A stretch of DNA of 64,000 bases, from assembly GCF_019704315.1 (NCBI RefSeq), contig NZ_AP024597.1:2170001-2234000 (forward strand). Reading direction: 5' to 3'. Source of the DNA: Stygiolobus caldivivus (GTDB lineage: Archaea > Thermoproteota > Thermoprotei_A > Sulfolobales > Sulfolobaceae). Position numbers and translations under genes: made by a program. The notes under the pieces are model-generated. The model worked only from the letters and a program-made list of their open reading frames with translations. It did not search any database and was not told the DNA's origin. Shown here in pieces: positions 8,725 to 16,620 of this stretch (within the stretch, counting starts at the first letter, position 1; each line of letters starts with the position of its first letter).

Positions 8725-9482
8725 AGGGTAAACTATTTATAGTGGGTACCGGCCCCGGTGCACCCCCAGTAAGGACATTCAGGATGGTCGAAGCCATAAA
8801 ACAGAGCGACGTAATAGTCGCCTACACTACTTATGCTAAATTAGTCGGTGACCTGGTTGACGGTAAAGAAGTGATCACGGCTAGGATGAAAGAGGAACTA
8901 CTCAGGGCCAGGGTGGCTATCCAGAAAGCGTTAGAAGGTAAGACAGTTTCTTTGATCTCCAGTGGCGACCCACAAGTTTACGGTATGGCAAGCCCGGCCT
9001 TGGAGATGATGTGCAAAAATAACGTGGACTTAGACGTGGAAATCGTACCGGGAGTAACTGCTGCGTTAGCGGCATCAGCCAGGTTGGGTTCTCCTCTGGC
9101 TATGGACTTTGCCTCAATAAGCTTAAGCGACCTATTAGTCCCAGCTGAAGAGATCCTCCATAGAGTCAGGAAGGCGGTTGAAGGGGACTTTGTGATAGCC
9201 CTCTACAACCCTATAAATAAACCTCTGCTGGAGAAGGCTATGAGTATAATTGCAGAGTGGAGGAAGCCAGAAACACCTATAGGTATAGTGAAAAGTGCAT
9301 ATAGAGAAGATGAAGAAGTTGTGGTCACTACATTATCGGACTGGAAGAAATATGAGGGGATTATAAACATGATAACTACTATTATTGTAGGTAATTCAAG
9401 GAGCTACATCTGCAACGGGAAAATTATTACCCCAAGGGGTTACGATAGGAGGTATAACTTTGAGCTTAATAACAACTCTTAA
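8721..9482 (+). CDS. cbiH: CbiH, cobalt-precorrin-3 C17-methyltransferase
   Basis: A 253-residue SAM-dependent methylase that methylates C17 and drives ring contraction. Family blocks are visible: LFIVGTGPGAP at the N-terminus, ISSGDPQVYGMASPALEM (about 79-97), PGVTAALAASARLGSPL, and the CbiH/CobJ-specific FASISLSDLLVPAEE (about 132-146), followed by ALYNPINK. It begins with an ATGA overlap to the cbiX-cbiC stop and runs 23 bases into cbiD. There is no extra Fe-S or CbiH60-type extension, so this is the short form. Confidence 0.94.
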   Translation: MKGKLFIVGTGPGAPPVRTFRMVEAIKQSDVIVAYTTYAKLVGDLVDGKEVITARMKEELLRARVAIQKALEGKTVSLISSGDPQVYGMASPALEMMCKNNVDLDVEIVPGVTAALAASARLGSPLAMDFASISLSDLLVPAEEILHRVRKAVEGDFVIALYNPINKPLLEKAMSIIAEWRKPETPIGIVKSAYREDEEVVVTTLSDWKKYEGIINMITTIIVGNSRSYICNGKIITPRGYDRRYNFELNNNS

Positions 9483-10509
9483 ACGGTTTGGGATAACTAC
9501 TGGGGGAGCTGCGGCTGCGGCTTCCAAAGCATCCGTGATTTTCCTCGTCAGAGGGGAGACCCCTAAGAGTGTTACAATCCCTACTCCTATAGGTCTAAGG
9601 CTTGAGATCCCAGTAGAGAAGTACGCTAAGAAAGAGGAAAAATACTGTGCTACGGTGAGGAAGTTTGCCGGAGATAACCCTGATGTGCTAGACGGGCTAG
9701 AGATCACGTCCTGTTCGAGGAGGAGCGAGTCCCTCAAGGTCATAGGGGGTGACGGTATAGGTATCATTACTAGGCCGGGCCTTAGGGGAGAAGTAGGGAG
9801 TAAATCCATAAGTCCTACAGCATTATCGATGATTATAGAAGCTGTTAAGGAAGTAGTAAGTGAAGGGGTCGAAGTAGAGATAACAGTCCCGAACGGAAAA
9901 GTAATAGCCCGTAATACTATGAACCCTTCTATAGGGATTAATGACGGTATATCGATTTTGGGGACAACCGGGATTGAATACCCTGTCAGTGATGAAGATT
10001 ATATGGATCATTTAAGGGCTGAAATCTGTGTTATAAGGCACGCGGGGAGTAAGAAGTTAGTGATCGCGCCGGGGAATGTAAGCTTTGACTTCGCTTCAAA
10101 AAGGTACGGCGATATAGTAGTTAAAATAGGAGATAGAGTAGGCGATACAATAAAACTTGCTGAGGAACTGGGTTTTGAACACGTAGTGTTAGTTAGTCTT
10201 CCAGGCAAATTGGTAAAAGTGGCAGCAGGTCTGATGAACACCCATAATAAGTATGGAGATGCTAGAGTCGAGACTATAACATTTGCTTCAGTACTGGCTG
10301 ATATTGACCATGAAAAAATTAAGAGAGTAGCTGGATCTCTAACGGTCTCCGAAGCGTTAACTTACTTAGATGAAGGGGAAAAGGTTAAGGTTATGAAAGT
10401 AATAGCTGAAAGGGCCCTAAAGAGGATAAGGGCCTTATCTAAGGTCAAAGTGGGTATAATAGCACTGTCGGAAAACGGTAAAGTTATTTCGGAGGTAGGT
10501 GACCTGTGA
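9460..10509 (+). CDS. cbiD: CbiD, cobalt-precorrin-5B C1-methyltransferase
   Basis: The anaerobic-pathway C1 methylase, structurally unrelated to the other ring methylases. The 349 residues show the CbiD signatures RFGITTGGAAAAASKA at the N-terminus, GDGIGIITRPGLRGEVGSKSISP (two blocks within about 97-119), MNPSIGINDGISILGTTGI (about 151-169) and SLPGKLVKVAAGLMNTH (about 246-262). The TTG start at 9460 lies inside cbiH. It is the start that leaves the conserved N-terminus intact, and 4-base stop/start overlaps are the rule in this operon. CbiD together with CbiG marks the pathway as the oxygen-independent one. Confidence 0.95.
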   Translation: MSLITTLKRFGITTGGAAAAASKASVIFLVRGETPKSVTIPTPIGLRLEIPVEKYAKKEEKYCATVRKFAGDNPDVLDGLEITSCSRRSESLKVIGGDGIGIITRPGLRGEVGSKSISPTALSMIIEAVKEVVSEGVEVEITVPNGKVIARNTMNPSIGINDGISILGTTGIEYPVSDEDYMDHLRAEICVIRHAGSKKLVIAPGNVSFDFASKRYGDIVVKIGDRVGDTIKLAEELGFEHVVLVSLPGKLVKVAAGLMNTHNKYGDARVETITFASVLADIDHEKIKRVAGSLTVSEALTYLDEGEKVKVMKVIAERALKRIRALSKVKVGIIALSENGKVISEVGDL

Positions 10510-11087
10510 GAGTCCCCGGCATCCCTGATGAAGAGTTTATAAGGGAAGAAAAAATCCCGATGACGAAAGAGGAAATAAGGGTTTTAGCACTATCTAAGTC
10601 AAGGCTATTTGTAGGGGCGAGGTTTCTGGACGTAGGGAGCGGTACGGGTAGTGTTACAGTGGAAGCGGCATTAGTAGTGGGCGACAAGGGGAAAGTCTAT
10701 GCTATCGAGAAAGAAGATAACGCGTATAATTTAACGCTTAAAAACCTTGAAAAATTTAACGTAAGAAACGTAGAGGTCATTAAGGGGGAAGCCCCCGAGG
10801 CGATAGACAAGGTCAATGACATTTTAGATGCCGTATTCATAGGTGGAGGCTCGGAGAGGATAAAAGAGATCTTAGACCGTGTAGACAAGAGGTTAAAAAA
10901 AGGGGGGAGGGTGGTCGCAGATGCCATCCTTATAGAAACGGCGGTAAACACGGTAAGCGCGATGGAAAAACTAGGTTATAAGACCGAAATAATAGAGGTC
11001 ATAGTAGCTAAAGGGATGAAGACAAGTAAGGGGTATGCTATGATCTCCCGGAACCCCGTGTTCGTAATTTACGGTGAGAAGGTTTGA
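10506..11087 (+). CDS. cbiT: CbiT, cobalt-precorrin-6B C15-methyltransferase (decarboxylating)
   Basis: A 193-residue class I Rossmann methyltransferase that methylates C15 and decarboxylates the acetate side chain at C12. The N-terminal IPDEEFIREEKIPMTKEEIR is the family signature. The SAM loop is DVGSGTGSVTVEAA (about 39-52), followed by AIEKE and, further on, DAVFIGGGSE. It starts with GTG, overlapping the cbiD stop (GTGA), and ends overlapping the TTG start of cbiL. In enteric and many actinobacterial genomes this activity is fused or paired with CbiE; here the two are separate. Confidence 0.94.
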   Translation: MRVPGIPDEEFIREEKIPMTKEEIRVLALSKSRLFVGARFLDVGSGTGSVTVEAALVVGDKGKVYAIEKEDNAYNLTLKNLEKFNVRNVEVIKGEAPEAIDKVNDILDAVFIGGGSERIKEILDRVDKRLKKGGRVVADAILIETAVNTVSAMEKLGYKTEIIEVIVAKGMKTSKGYAMISRNPVFVIYGEKV

Positions 11088-11764
11088 CCAAGGAGTTATT
11101 CGTTATCGGTTTAGGTCCCGGAGACCCTGAGCTCCTGACAGTAAAGGCCACCAAACTCCTCAGGGAATCTAAAACGGTATTTGTCCCCTATTCCACTAAT
11201 ACTAACAGGAGTCTAGCGCTAAATGTTATTTCACCTTACCTTAGCAACACGGCTAAAGTAGTACAATTGGGGTTCCCGATGGGTAAGGAAGTCGACCAAA
11301 ATTCCCTAAAACAACTAGGTGAGGTCATATGCAATAACCTCGAAGAAGGAGTCAACACTTTTGTCACTCTTGGAGACCCGTCCTTATACAGTACGTATTA
11401 TAGGGTGTCTAAGTTCTTAAACTGTGTGGATAAGGTAGAGCTAATACCCGGTATATCTTCTATTACTGCATGTGCTTGTAAAAGTAACCTCCCGTTAGCT
11501 CTAGGTAACGAGGGGATAGCCGTTGTCCCTGCCGATAGGCTTGATTTAGTTGAACAAGCTAAAGGGAAATTTGATACGATAATTATCATGAAAGGGAACG
11601 TAAACTTAGACAAAGTTTCCGAGTCCCTTAAGGATGAATATAAACTTATTTATGCGCGTAGGTGTTATTTAAGCGGGGAGAAGATCACACCTTGGGATTT
11701 ATCTGTCTATGACAAGGATTATTTTTCCATGCTTATAGGGGTGAAAAAACGTGAAGATGGGTAA
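11084..11764 (+). CDS. cbiL: CbiL, cobalt-precorrin-2 C20-methyltransferase
   Basis: A 226-residue tetrapyrrole methylase catalysing the first dedicated ring methylation after cobalt insertion. It shows the VIGLGPGDPELLTVKATKLL opening, then VFVPYS, the loop TLGDPSLYSTY (about 94-104) and IPGISSITACAC, all typical of CbiL/CobI. The TTG start overlaps the cbiT stop, and the 3' end runs 14 bases into cbiF. Its low distance to cbiF at the N-terminus reflects the common methylase fold rather than recent duplication. Confidence 0.92.
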   Translation: MTKELFVIGLGPGDPELLTVKATKLLRESKTVFVPYSTNTNRSLALNVISPYLSNTAKVVQLGFPMGKEVDQNSLKQLGEVICNNLEEGVNTFVTLGDPSLYSTYYRVSKFLNCVDKVELIPGISSITACACKSNLPLALGNEGIAVVPADRLDLVEQAKGKFDTIIIMKGNVNLDKVSESLKDEYKLIYARRCYLSGEKITPWDLSVYDKDYFSMLIGVKKREDG

Positions 11765-12554
11765 GGTAGTGTTCATCGGTGCCGGTCCCGGAGACCCAGA
11801 GTTATTAACAGTAAAAGCAAAGAACAGGCTAGAAGAGGCTGACGTAGTACTTTATGCCGGTTCTCTGGTTAACACTGAAGTACTAAAGTGGGCTAGGAAA
11901 GACGCCGAAATTGTAAACACCGCTAGCTTAACTTTAGAGGAAATAACGGACATAATGATTAGGAGGGCTAAAGAAGGCAAGTTAATAGCGAGGTTAAAAT
12001 CAGGGGACTTCTCTATTTACGGTGCGCTAATAGAGGAGATCTGGGCTTTAGAAGATGCAGGTGTACCCTATGAACTAGTCCCCGGGATAACAGCTGCAAT
12101 AGGTACGGCCAGTGTGTTAGGTATTGAGTTAACGCTTCCTAAAATTTCGCAGACCCTGATAATAACTAGAGCATCAGGTGCCGTCCCAATGGAAGGTTCA
12201 ATAAAAGATTACGCACCCCATTTACTTAAGGGCGCTTCTATGGCAATTTACACCGGAGTCCAATTGATCGATAAAGTGGTCAGAGAATTGAAGGAAGGAG
12301 GGGTGCCAGATGACATGCCGGTGGTAGTTGTTTACAAAGCTACATGGCCCGAACAAAAGGTTATCAAAGGGACGGTCGGTGATATTGCAACGAAGGTGAA
12401 GGCTGAGAAGATAACTAAAGACAGCATGATAATAGTAGGTAAAATTGCTGATCCATCGAGGTATAAAGACCAGATAAGGTCTAGTGTGTACGATCCCTCT
12501 CACGCCCATTCCTTTAGACCAAAGAAAGATAATGCTAGGAAGAATTTTATATAG
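11751..12554 (+). CDS. cbiF: CbiF, cobalt-precorrin-4 C11-methyltransferase
   Basis: A 267-residue methylase of the C11 position, substrate provider for CbiG. Diagnostic blocks are VFIGAGPGDPELLTVKA, VLYAGSLVN (about 35-43), RLKSGDFSIYGALIEEI (about 81-97) and PGITAAIGTASVLGIELTLP. It is the last gene of the operon. A GTG start (11751) lies inside cbiL. The C-terminal tail after residue 245 is basic and rich in His and Lys and is not needed for the fold. A TATA-like TTTTATATAG over its last codons probably drives the next small gene. Confidence 0.95.
   Translation: MKMGKVVFIGAGPGDPELLTVKAKNRLEEADVVLYAGSLVNTEVLKWARKDAEIVNTASLTLEEITDIMIRRAKEGKLIARLKSGDFSIYGALIEEIWALEDAGVPYELVPGITAAIGTASVLGIELTLPKISQTLIITRASGAVPMEGSIKDYAPHLLKGASMAIYTGVQLIDKVVRELKEGGVPDDMPVVVVYKATWPEQKVIKGTVGDIATKVKAEKITKDSMIIVGKIADPSRYKDQIRSSVYDPSHAHSFRPKKDNARKNFI
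12544..12553 (+). promoter_or_regulatory. TATA box inside the 3' end of cbiF
   Basis: TTTTATATAG lies about 25-34 bases before the ATG at 12578, the spacing expected for a leaderless archaeal transcript. This suggests that the small membrane protein gene is transcribed independently of the cobalamin operon. Confidence 0.5.
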
Positions 12555-12577
12555 AATGGGATCACAATTCTAATACT

Positions 12578-12811
12578 ATGTTATCTTTAAGCCAGTTACG
12601 AAATAGACTCATCTTTATTGTCCTCGAGGTGGTAGGTTTTTTACTGATCTATGTAGGTTTTAGGACTTCAGGTGTAGTCTCTGTAGTAACAGGTGTATCA
12701 GGTTTGCTAGTAGTAGTTATAGCTGCTGGCTATTTCACTAGGTGTAAACCAGAAAGAGTTGATGAAACTACTGACCAGACAAATGAGAAACATTTTTCCC
12801 AATCTACGTAG
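12578..12811 (+). CDS. Small two-helix membrane protein
   Basis: A 77-residue protein with two predicted membrane helices, about residues 10-30 (RLIFIVLEVVGFLLIYVGF) and 34-53 (VVSVVTGVSGLLVVVIAAGY). A hydrophilic tail follows, with a Cys near residue 56 and Gln/Asn-rich end. No family was recognised. It follows cbiF by 23 bases on the same strand but has its own promoter, so a link to cobalamin is doubtful. The reading frame, start spacing and membrane-like composition make a real gene likely. Confidence 0.6.
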   Translation: MLSLSQLRNRLIFIVLEVVGFLLIYVGFRTSGVVSVVTGVSGLLVVVIAAGYFTRCKPERVDETTDQTNEKHFSQST

Positions 12812-12850
12812 CGTTAAGTTTAATTTCTTGAAAAGTGGCTAGTAATATAG

Positions 12851-13327
12851 ATGCCTAAGGAGTTAACTCCGTTAGAAAAATTACAATTGTTAGTTCCCGG
12901 GTACAGAGGGTATAAAGCTAAAGACTTAATACGTCAGGACGATTTTCTAGTTAGACAAGCTACAATTTTAAAGCTAGAAACAGCACTGACAAACCTCTCA
13001 AACTCTGAATCTCAAATAGTCAGGACAGATCCTTTCTCACCTCTTCTTAAAAATATAGAAGATACTATCTCACAAATAAGGACTATCATAGGATTACTTA
13101 ACTCTGCGCAAGGTGGTGGTGCGGACATATATGCAAGGTATAAAATTTTCACAGAACAACTCGATGAGATTTATAAGAACGACTTACAGATGGTGAGTAT
13201 TGCAGACCAAATAGTAACACTTTCTAATTTTCCCGACCAAGTCTATCAAATAAAATCACTTCTCGGTAACTTAAAGACTGTCTTATTGAATAGGACTAAG
13301 CTATTATTTCCACCAGAAACCAGGTAA
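12851..13327 (+). CDS. Conserved hypothetical soluble protein
   Basis: A 158-residue hydrophilic, mainly helical protein of unknown function. The N-terminal block LVPGYRGYKAKDLIRQDDFLVR (split: LVPGYRGYK about 14-22, then KDLIRQDDFLVR) resembles a segment I associate with uncharacterised proteins in bacteria and archaea. The rest looks like coiled helices with a central Gly-rich hinge (AQGGGAD, about 95-101). The ATG at 12851 follows an AT-rich region. No catalytic motif or membrane segment is visible. It lies beside the small membrane protein gene on the same strand. Confidence 0.65.
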   Translation: MPKELTPLEKLQLLVPGYRGYKAKDLIRQDDFLVRQATILKLETALTNLSNSESQIVRTDPFSPLLKNIEDTISQIRTIIGLLNSAQGGGADIYARYKIFTEQLDEIYKNDLQMVSIADQIVTLSNFPDQVYQIKSLLGNLKTVLLNRTKLLFPPETR

Positions 13328-13817
13328 AAAGTTAGCATCGTTTTTACTCTCTATCTTTTGAAAGTAGAAAGTTAACTTAGGTCTCTTGTTAAGCCATAAG
13401 TTTCTACAAGATTGCTTCATAAAACCTATTATACTCAGTTAGACACTAAAGGGCAAGTCTTCCATCATATTCGCGATGAATACGTATACTAGTTAATTAC
13501 TATTGTCTTTATAAACTAGTGCTATCAAAACCCTCTCCTTCATCAACCTCTCATGGTCATCAGAACGAGTAGTACCTTTTGGATTAACTGGGACTAAGTT
13601 AAAACCCAACCTTAACTATACCATGAGTAAGCAGTTGCTTATTAGTGAACTTACTAATATCTTTTTATAATTTGTTAATAGCAAATAACGTAGAGTTACT
13701 CTATATATGATTAAGTTAATAACAGCAGATAAATCTCGATTATACCCATAAAAATTATTCGAACCAACTTCTTTAACAAAAAGAGTTAAAAGAAATTAAA
13801 AAAGTCTAAACTAACTT
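13328..13817. other. 490-base non-coding region containing a MITE-like element
   Basis: No supported gene. The first 100 bases are AT-rich trailer. A degenerate element at 13430-13527 is related to one at 20728-20832. The rest (13530-13817) shows AT-rich DNA with short inverted pieces but no reading frame worth reporting. Confidence 0.5.
13430..13527 (-). repeat. MITE-like element, copy 1 (degenerate)
   Basis: About 98 bases related over their whole length, in inverted orientation, to 20728-20832. Shared landmarks in the same order are TATACTCAGT at one end, the 15-base core CACTAAAGGGCAAGT (13444-13458), a GAAT-containing segment, GTATAC (13483-13488), and TTGTC..TTTA.AAACTA near the other end. 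The terminal repeat at the 13527 end has decayed. There is no coding capacity. It is probably an old copy of a miniature inverted-repeat transposable element, moved in trans by a transposase not present here (inference). Confidence 0.7.
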
Positions 13818-14045
13818 CTATTTTTTCTTTATATTTTTCTTTATATTTTCTATTAAATCTTGGTTTATCTGTTTTAATCCGTGAGCTTTTTCCGCATGAA
13901 TCTTAATGATCTGTAATAATTCGTCTTCACTTGAGGCTCCTTTGACTTGATATCCACATTTCATGCCTATATCTTCACAGCTAAAGCTGTACTTCTTTTT
14001 ACCGAATAGCATAAAATTTACATAATAACAGAGGTATATCTTCAT
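13818..14045 (-). CDS. DUF1059-type small protein, single domain
   Basis: Up to 75 residues. The conserved part begins at about residue 19 with YSFSCEDIGMKCGYQ, then GASSEDELLQ and HAEKAH. The pattern of two Cys and a H-x4-H is typical of DUF1059 proteins and could bind a metal. No function is established for the family. A TATA-like sequence on the minus strand at about 14074-14083 favours the start at 14045. A second ATG at 14012 gives a 64-residue form without the odd hydrophobic leader and cannot be excluded. It is divergent from a two-domain paralogue 87 bases away, suggesting shared regulation. Confidence 0.75.
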   Translation of the reverse strand: MKIYLCYYVNFMLFGKKKYSFSCEDIGMKCGYQVKGASSEDELLQIIKIHAEKAHGLKQINQDLIENIKKNIKKK

Positions 14046-14132
14046 GTGTTAAAAATAATTTAACATAAATGTCGATATAAAGATAAAAATTTCTAACATT
14101 AGCTTAATACGATTATCACGGCACTTATTTCA

Positions 14133-14489
14133 ATGAAATATAACTTCAGCTGTGCGGATATAGGAATGAACTGCGGGTACCAGATCAAGGGTGCATCGAG
14201 TGAAGACGAGTTATTGGAAGAATTAAAGATACATGCTAAAATGTCTCACGGGTTAACCTCAATCCCAGCAGACGTATTAGATAAAATAAAGAAAAATATA
14301 AAGAAAAGTGGAAAGTACAGTTTTAGCTGTGCTGATGTAGGGATGAAGTGTGGATTCGAGATAGTAAATGCTGATACTGAGGAAGAACTATTAAATGAGT
14401 TAGCAATACACGCTAAATTAAGTCATAATATGACTTCAATTCCTCAGGACACCCTAAATGCGATAAAGTCCAAAATAAAAGTCATGTAA
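14133..14489 (+). CDS. Tandem two-domain DUF1059 protein
   Basis: A 118-residue protein made of two DUF1059 repeats, residues 1-58 and 61-118. Each has the FSCADxGMxCG block, an acidic EDELLEEL-type helix and an H-A-K-x-S-H motif. Repeat one is closer to the single-domain neighbour (shared IKGASSEDELL), so the three domains look like products of local duplication. The ATG at 14133 lies about 25 bases after a TATA-like TTAATACG, consistent with a leaderless mRNA. The function is unknown; a small metal-binding role is inference from the CC/HH pattern. Confidence 0.82.
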   Translation: MKYNFSCADIGMNCGYQIKGASSEDELLEELKIHAKMSHGLTSIPADVLDKIKKNIKKSGKYSFSCADVGMKCGFEIVNADTEEELLNELAIHAKLSHNMTSIPQDTLNAIKSKIKVM

Positions 14490-14505
14490 TTTTTTATTTA
14501 TTAAT
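14490..14505 (+). terminator. T-rich terminator after the tandem DUF1059 gene
   Basis: Immediately after the stop codon the plus strand reads a run of six T, then ATTTATT. T-rich runs without a hairpin are the usual archaeal termination signal. Assignment is by position and composition only. Confidence 0.4.
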
Positions 14506-14645
14506 TAACGCGTTTATTTAGAATGTGATTACTATTTACTAACTTTTCTTAGACAAAGATTATATAGATGATATTTCCCCCCTTTGATGGTATTATATAT
14601 TCTCGCTTATTAACTTTTTAGCCCATTTATTTACCACGATCTTCA

Positions 14646-15395
14646 ATGAAGTACGCGATCGTAACTGGGGGGTCTAGGGGGATAGGCAGGGCTATAGCTG
14701 AGACTTTGAATGAAGAAGGCTATAAGACAATAATACTTTATAACTCTTCTCAGGAAAAGGCTAAAGAATTAGAAGAAAAAGGAATTATAACAATAAAATG
14801 CGATGTCTCAAATAGAGATAGTGTAAAAGGAGCTAAAAAAGAGGTCGAGAAAATAACTGATAAAATCCATGTTTTAGTTAACAACGCTGGGCTATGGTAC
14901 CTAATGCCGTTCGAGAGGTTCGATGAGGACAAGTATGAAAAAATGTTAAAGGTTAACCTTAATGGATTGATATACGTTACTTATGAATTCCTGCCCCTGC
15001 TCAAGAACGCGGGCGGTTCCTCAATTATTAATATTGCATCTAATGCTGGAATAGGGACTGCGGCTGAAGGTACAACGTTTTATGCAATAACTAAAGCTGG
15101 GGTCATTATACTTACCAGAAGGCTAGCCTTTGAGTTAGGTAAATATGGTATAAGGGTAAATGCTGTAGCTCCGGGGTGGATAGAGACTGATATGACAATT
15201 GGTGGTAAGAGTCAAGAAGAAATAGAGAAATTGAGAGAAAATTTTAGAAATAAGACAGTCCTCCATACTACAGGTAAACCTGAGGATATAGCTTACATAG
15301 TTTCCTTCTTAGCATCAGAAAAGGCAAGATATATTACCGGACAAGTCATCGTAGCCGATGGGGGTAGAATAGACAATTTAACCCACTCAGTTTAG
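14646..15395 (+). CDS. Short-chain dehydrogenase/reductase (FabG-like)
   Basis: A 249-residue classical SDR, a cytoplasmic NAD(P)H-dependent oxidoreductase of a keto or hydroxy group. The cofactor loop TGGSRGIG lies at residues 7-14. Further hallmarks are the Asp in KCDVSN, NNAG near 79-82, the catalytic Ser of INIASNAG, the Tyr-x3-Lys of YAITK near 146-150, and PGWIETDM after it. The C-terminal ITGQVIVADGG is typical of FabG-type enzymes. The substrate is not predictable: Sulfolobales lack type II fatty acid synthesis, so a sugar or acyl-CoA substrate is likelier. It is 22 bases upstream of the trmO-like gene and may form an operon with it. Confidence 0.9.
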   Translation: MKYAIVTGGSRGIGRAIAETLNEEGYKTIILYNSSQEKAKELEEKGIITIKCDVSNRDSVKGAKKEVEKITDKIHVLVNNAGLWYLMPFERFDEDKYEKMLKVNLNGLIYVTYEFLPLLKNAGGSSIINIASNAGIGTAAEGTTFYAITKAGVIILTRRLAFELGKYGIRVNAVAPGWIETDMTIGGKSQEEIEKLRENFRNKTVLHTTGKPEDIAYIVSFLASEKARYITGQVIVADGGRIDNLTHSV

Positions 15396-15417
15396 GAATA
15401 TTTTTATTATTACGCCA

Positions 15418-15840
15418 ATGTATGAAAACGTGGATTGCTGTTTTAAGTATATAGGCTATGTTAGAAGAGAAGATAATTCAGCCAGTAGGGACAATTTAGT
15501 AAAAGTTATAATTAACGAAGAATTTGAAGACGGGCTAATAGGAATAGAGGAATTTTCCCACCTAATAATAATTTACCACTTACATCAGGCTACTTTTGAC
15601 GGTAGGGTAAAGAGGGTTAGGGATGGTAAAGAAATAGGTGTCTTTGCTACGCGTTCCCAATTCAGACCTAACCCCATAGGTATATCTGTAGTATCCCTCA
15701 TAAGGAGAGAAGGAAACGTGTTGATAGTCAAGGGGATTAACGCAATCGATGGGACTCCAGTATTAGACATTAAACCCTATGATACGTGGGATAGGGTTGA
15801 CAGTCCTAAGGTCCCTCATTGGCATAATGGGGGAAAGTAA
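15418..15840 (+). CDS. TrmO/TsaA-like tRNA methyltransferase
   Basis: A 140-residue protein of the TsaA/TrmO family. In bacteria TrmO N6-methylates the threonylcarbamoyl-adenosine at tRNA position 37 using S-adenosylmethionine. The family blocks are complete: FKYIGYVRRE near the N-terminus, EFEDGLIGIEEFSHLIIIY, the signature GVFATRSQFRPNPIGIS (about 77-93), and DGTPVLDIKPYDTWDRVD (about 113-130). Its length equals the catalytic domain, without the C-terminal extension of some bacterial forms. It is in the same direction as the SDR gene, 22 bases downstream. Confidence 0.85.
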   Translation: MYENVDCCFKYIGYVRREDNSASRDNLVKVIINEEFEDGLIGIEEFSHLIIIYHLHQATFDGRVKRVRDGKEIGVFATRSQFRPNPIGISVVSLIRREGNVLIVKGINAIDGTPVLDIKPYDTWDRVDSPKVPHWHNGGK

Positions 15841-15968
15841 GAGAAAATTAAAATTATTTTTCAATTTTTAAATTTATGTTCTGAAATAACAATAAGGTTG
15901 ATTGAATTGATGTAAAGAGATAATATTAAATAGAAAAATTAATAATCCTTAGTGCAAATAGTGTATAT

Positions 15969-16574
15969 GTGATAATCTTTTTAAATGGTGACGGTAATCA
16001 ATATATATCATCATATAGAGATAAATTTGCCTCTGTTCCAGTCGATATCATAATTTATGCGCCTAAAGTTAAACTTGCGGACTTCGAGAGAATCCTAACA
16101 GAAATTGCGCTTGGAGAGGAATTAAGGATCCCGATGACCTTAAAAGACCTTTACAAACTCCTAGTATTTGCTGATAAAGTTAAGACTTCAAAATATGTTT
16201 TGAAGTACAGTGAGAGCCTGAACTCTATGTATATAGAGGAGGACGATTCTAACTTGTTAGGTAGGTTATTCAAAAGAAGCAAAGATGTGTTCTTACCTTC
16301 GTCAGCTTTCTTTTACTCGAAGAGTAAATTAGTAATATATCGTAAAGATAAGATTATAACAATATTTTCACTAGATGGTATCAAAAAAGTAGATAAAATT
16401 TATGATAAAATAATAGAATTAGTAAATAATATTTACTCGTCTAAAGTGTATATCTATATAGATAAATTTAACAGCTTAACCAATGTTATCCCCGTAATTA
16501 TAGATAATGTAAATAGAAAAGGAGTAGATGATGTCAGAATATATATTAAGAATAATGATGTTAAATTGATATAA
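15969..16574 (+). CDS. Hypothetical protein upstream of the Ser/Thr kinase
   Basis: A 201-residue protein I do not recognise. It begins with GTG at 15969. Alternating beta/helix patches are seen: IIFLNGDG at the start, VDIIIYAP near 25-32, KLVIYRKDKIITIFS near 118-132, and SKVYIYID near 158-165. It is Lys- and Ile-rich with no membrane segment, signal peptide or Cys cluster. Codon use is more AT-rich than its neighbours. It sits 46 bases ahead of a protein kinase in the same direction, so it may be a partner or substrate of that kinase (inference). Confidence 0.6.
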   Translation: MIIFLNGDGNQYISSYRDKFASVPVDIIIYAPKVKLADFERILTEIALGEELRIPMTLKDLYKLLVFADKVKTSKYVLKYSESLNSMYIEEDDSNLLGRLFKRSKDVFLPSSAFFYSKSKLVIYRKDKIITIFSLDGIKKVDKIYDKIIELVNNIYSSKVYIYIDKFNSLTNVIPVIIDNVNRKGVDDVRIYIKNNDVKLI

Positions 16575-16620
16575 TTTCCTATCATAACTTATTTATTGAT
16601 AAGATAAAAACAGAACAATT

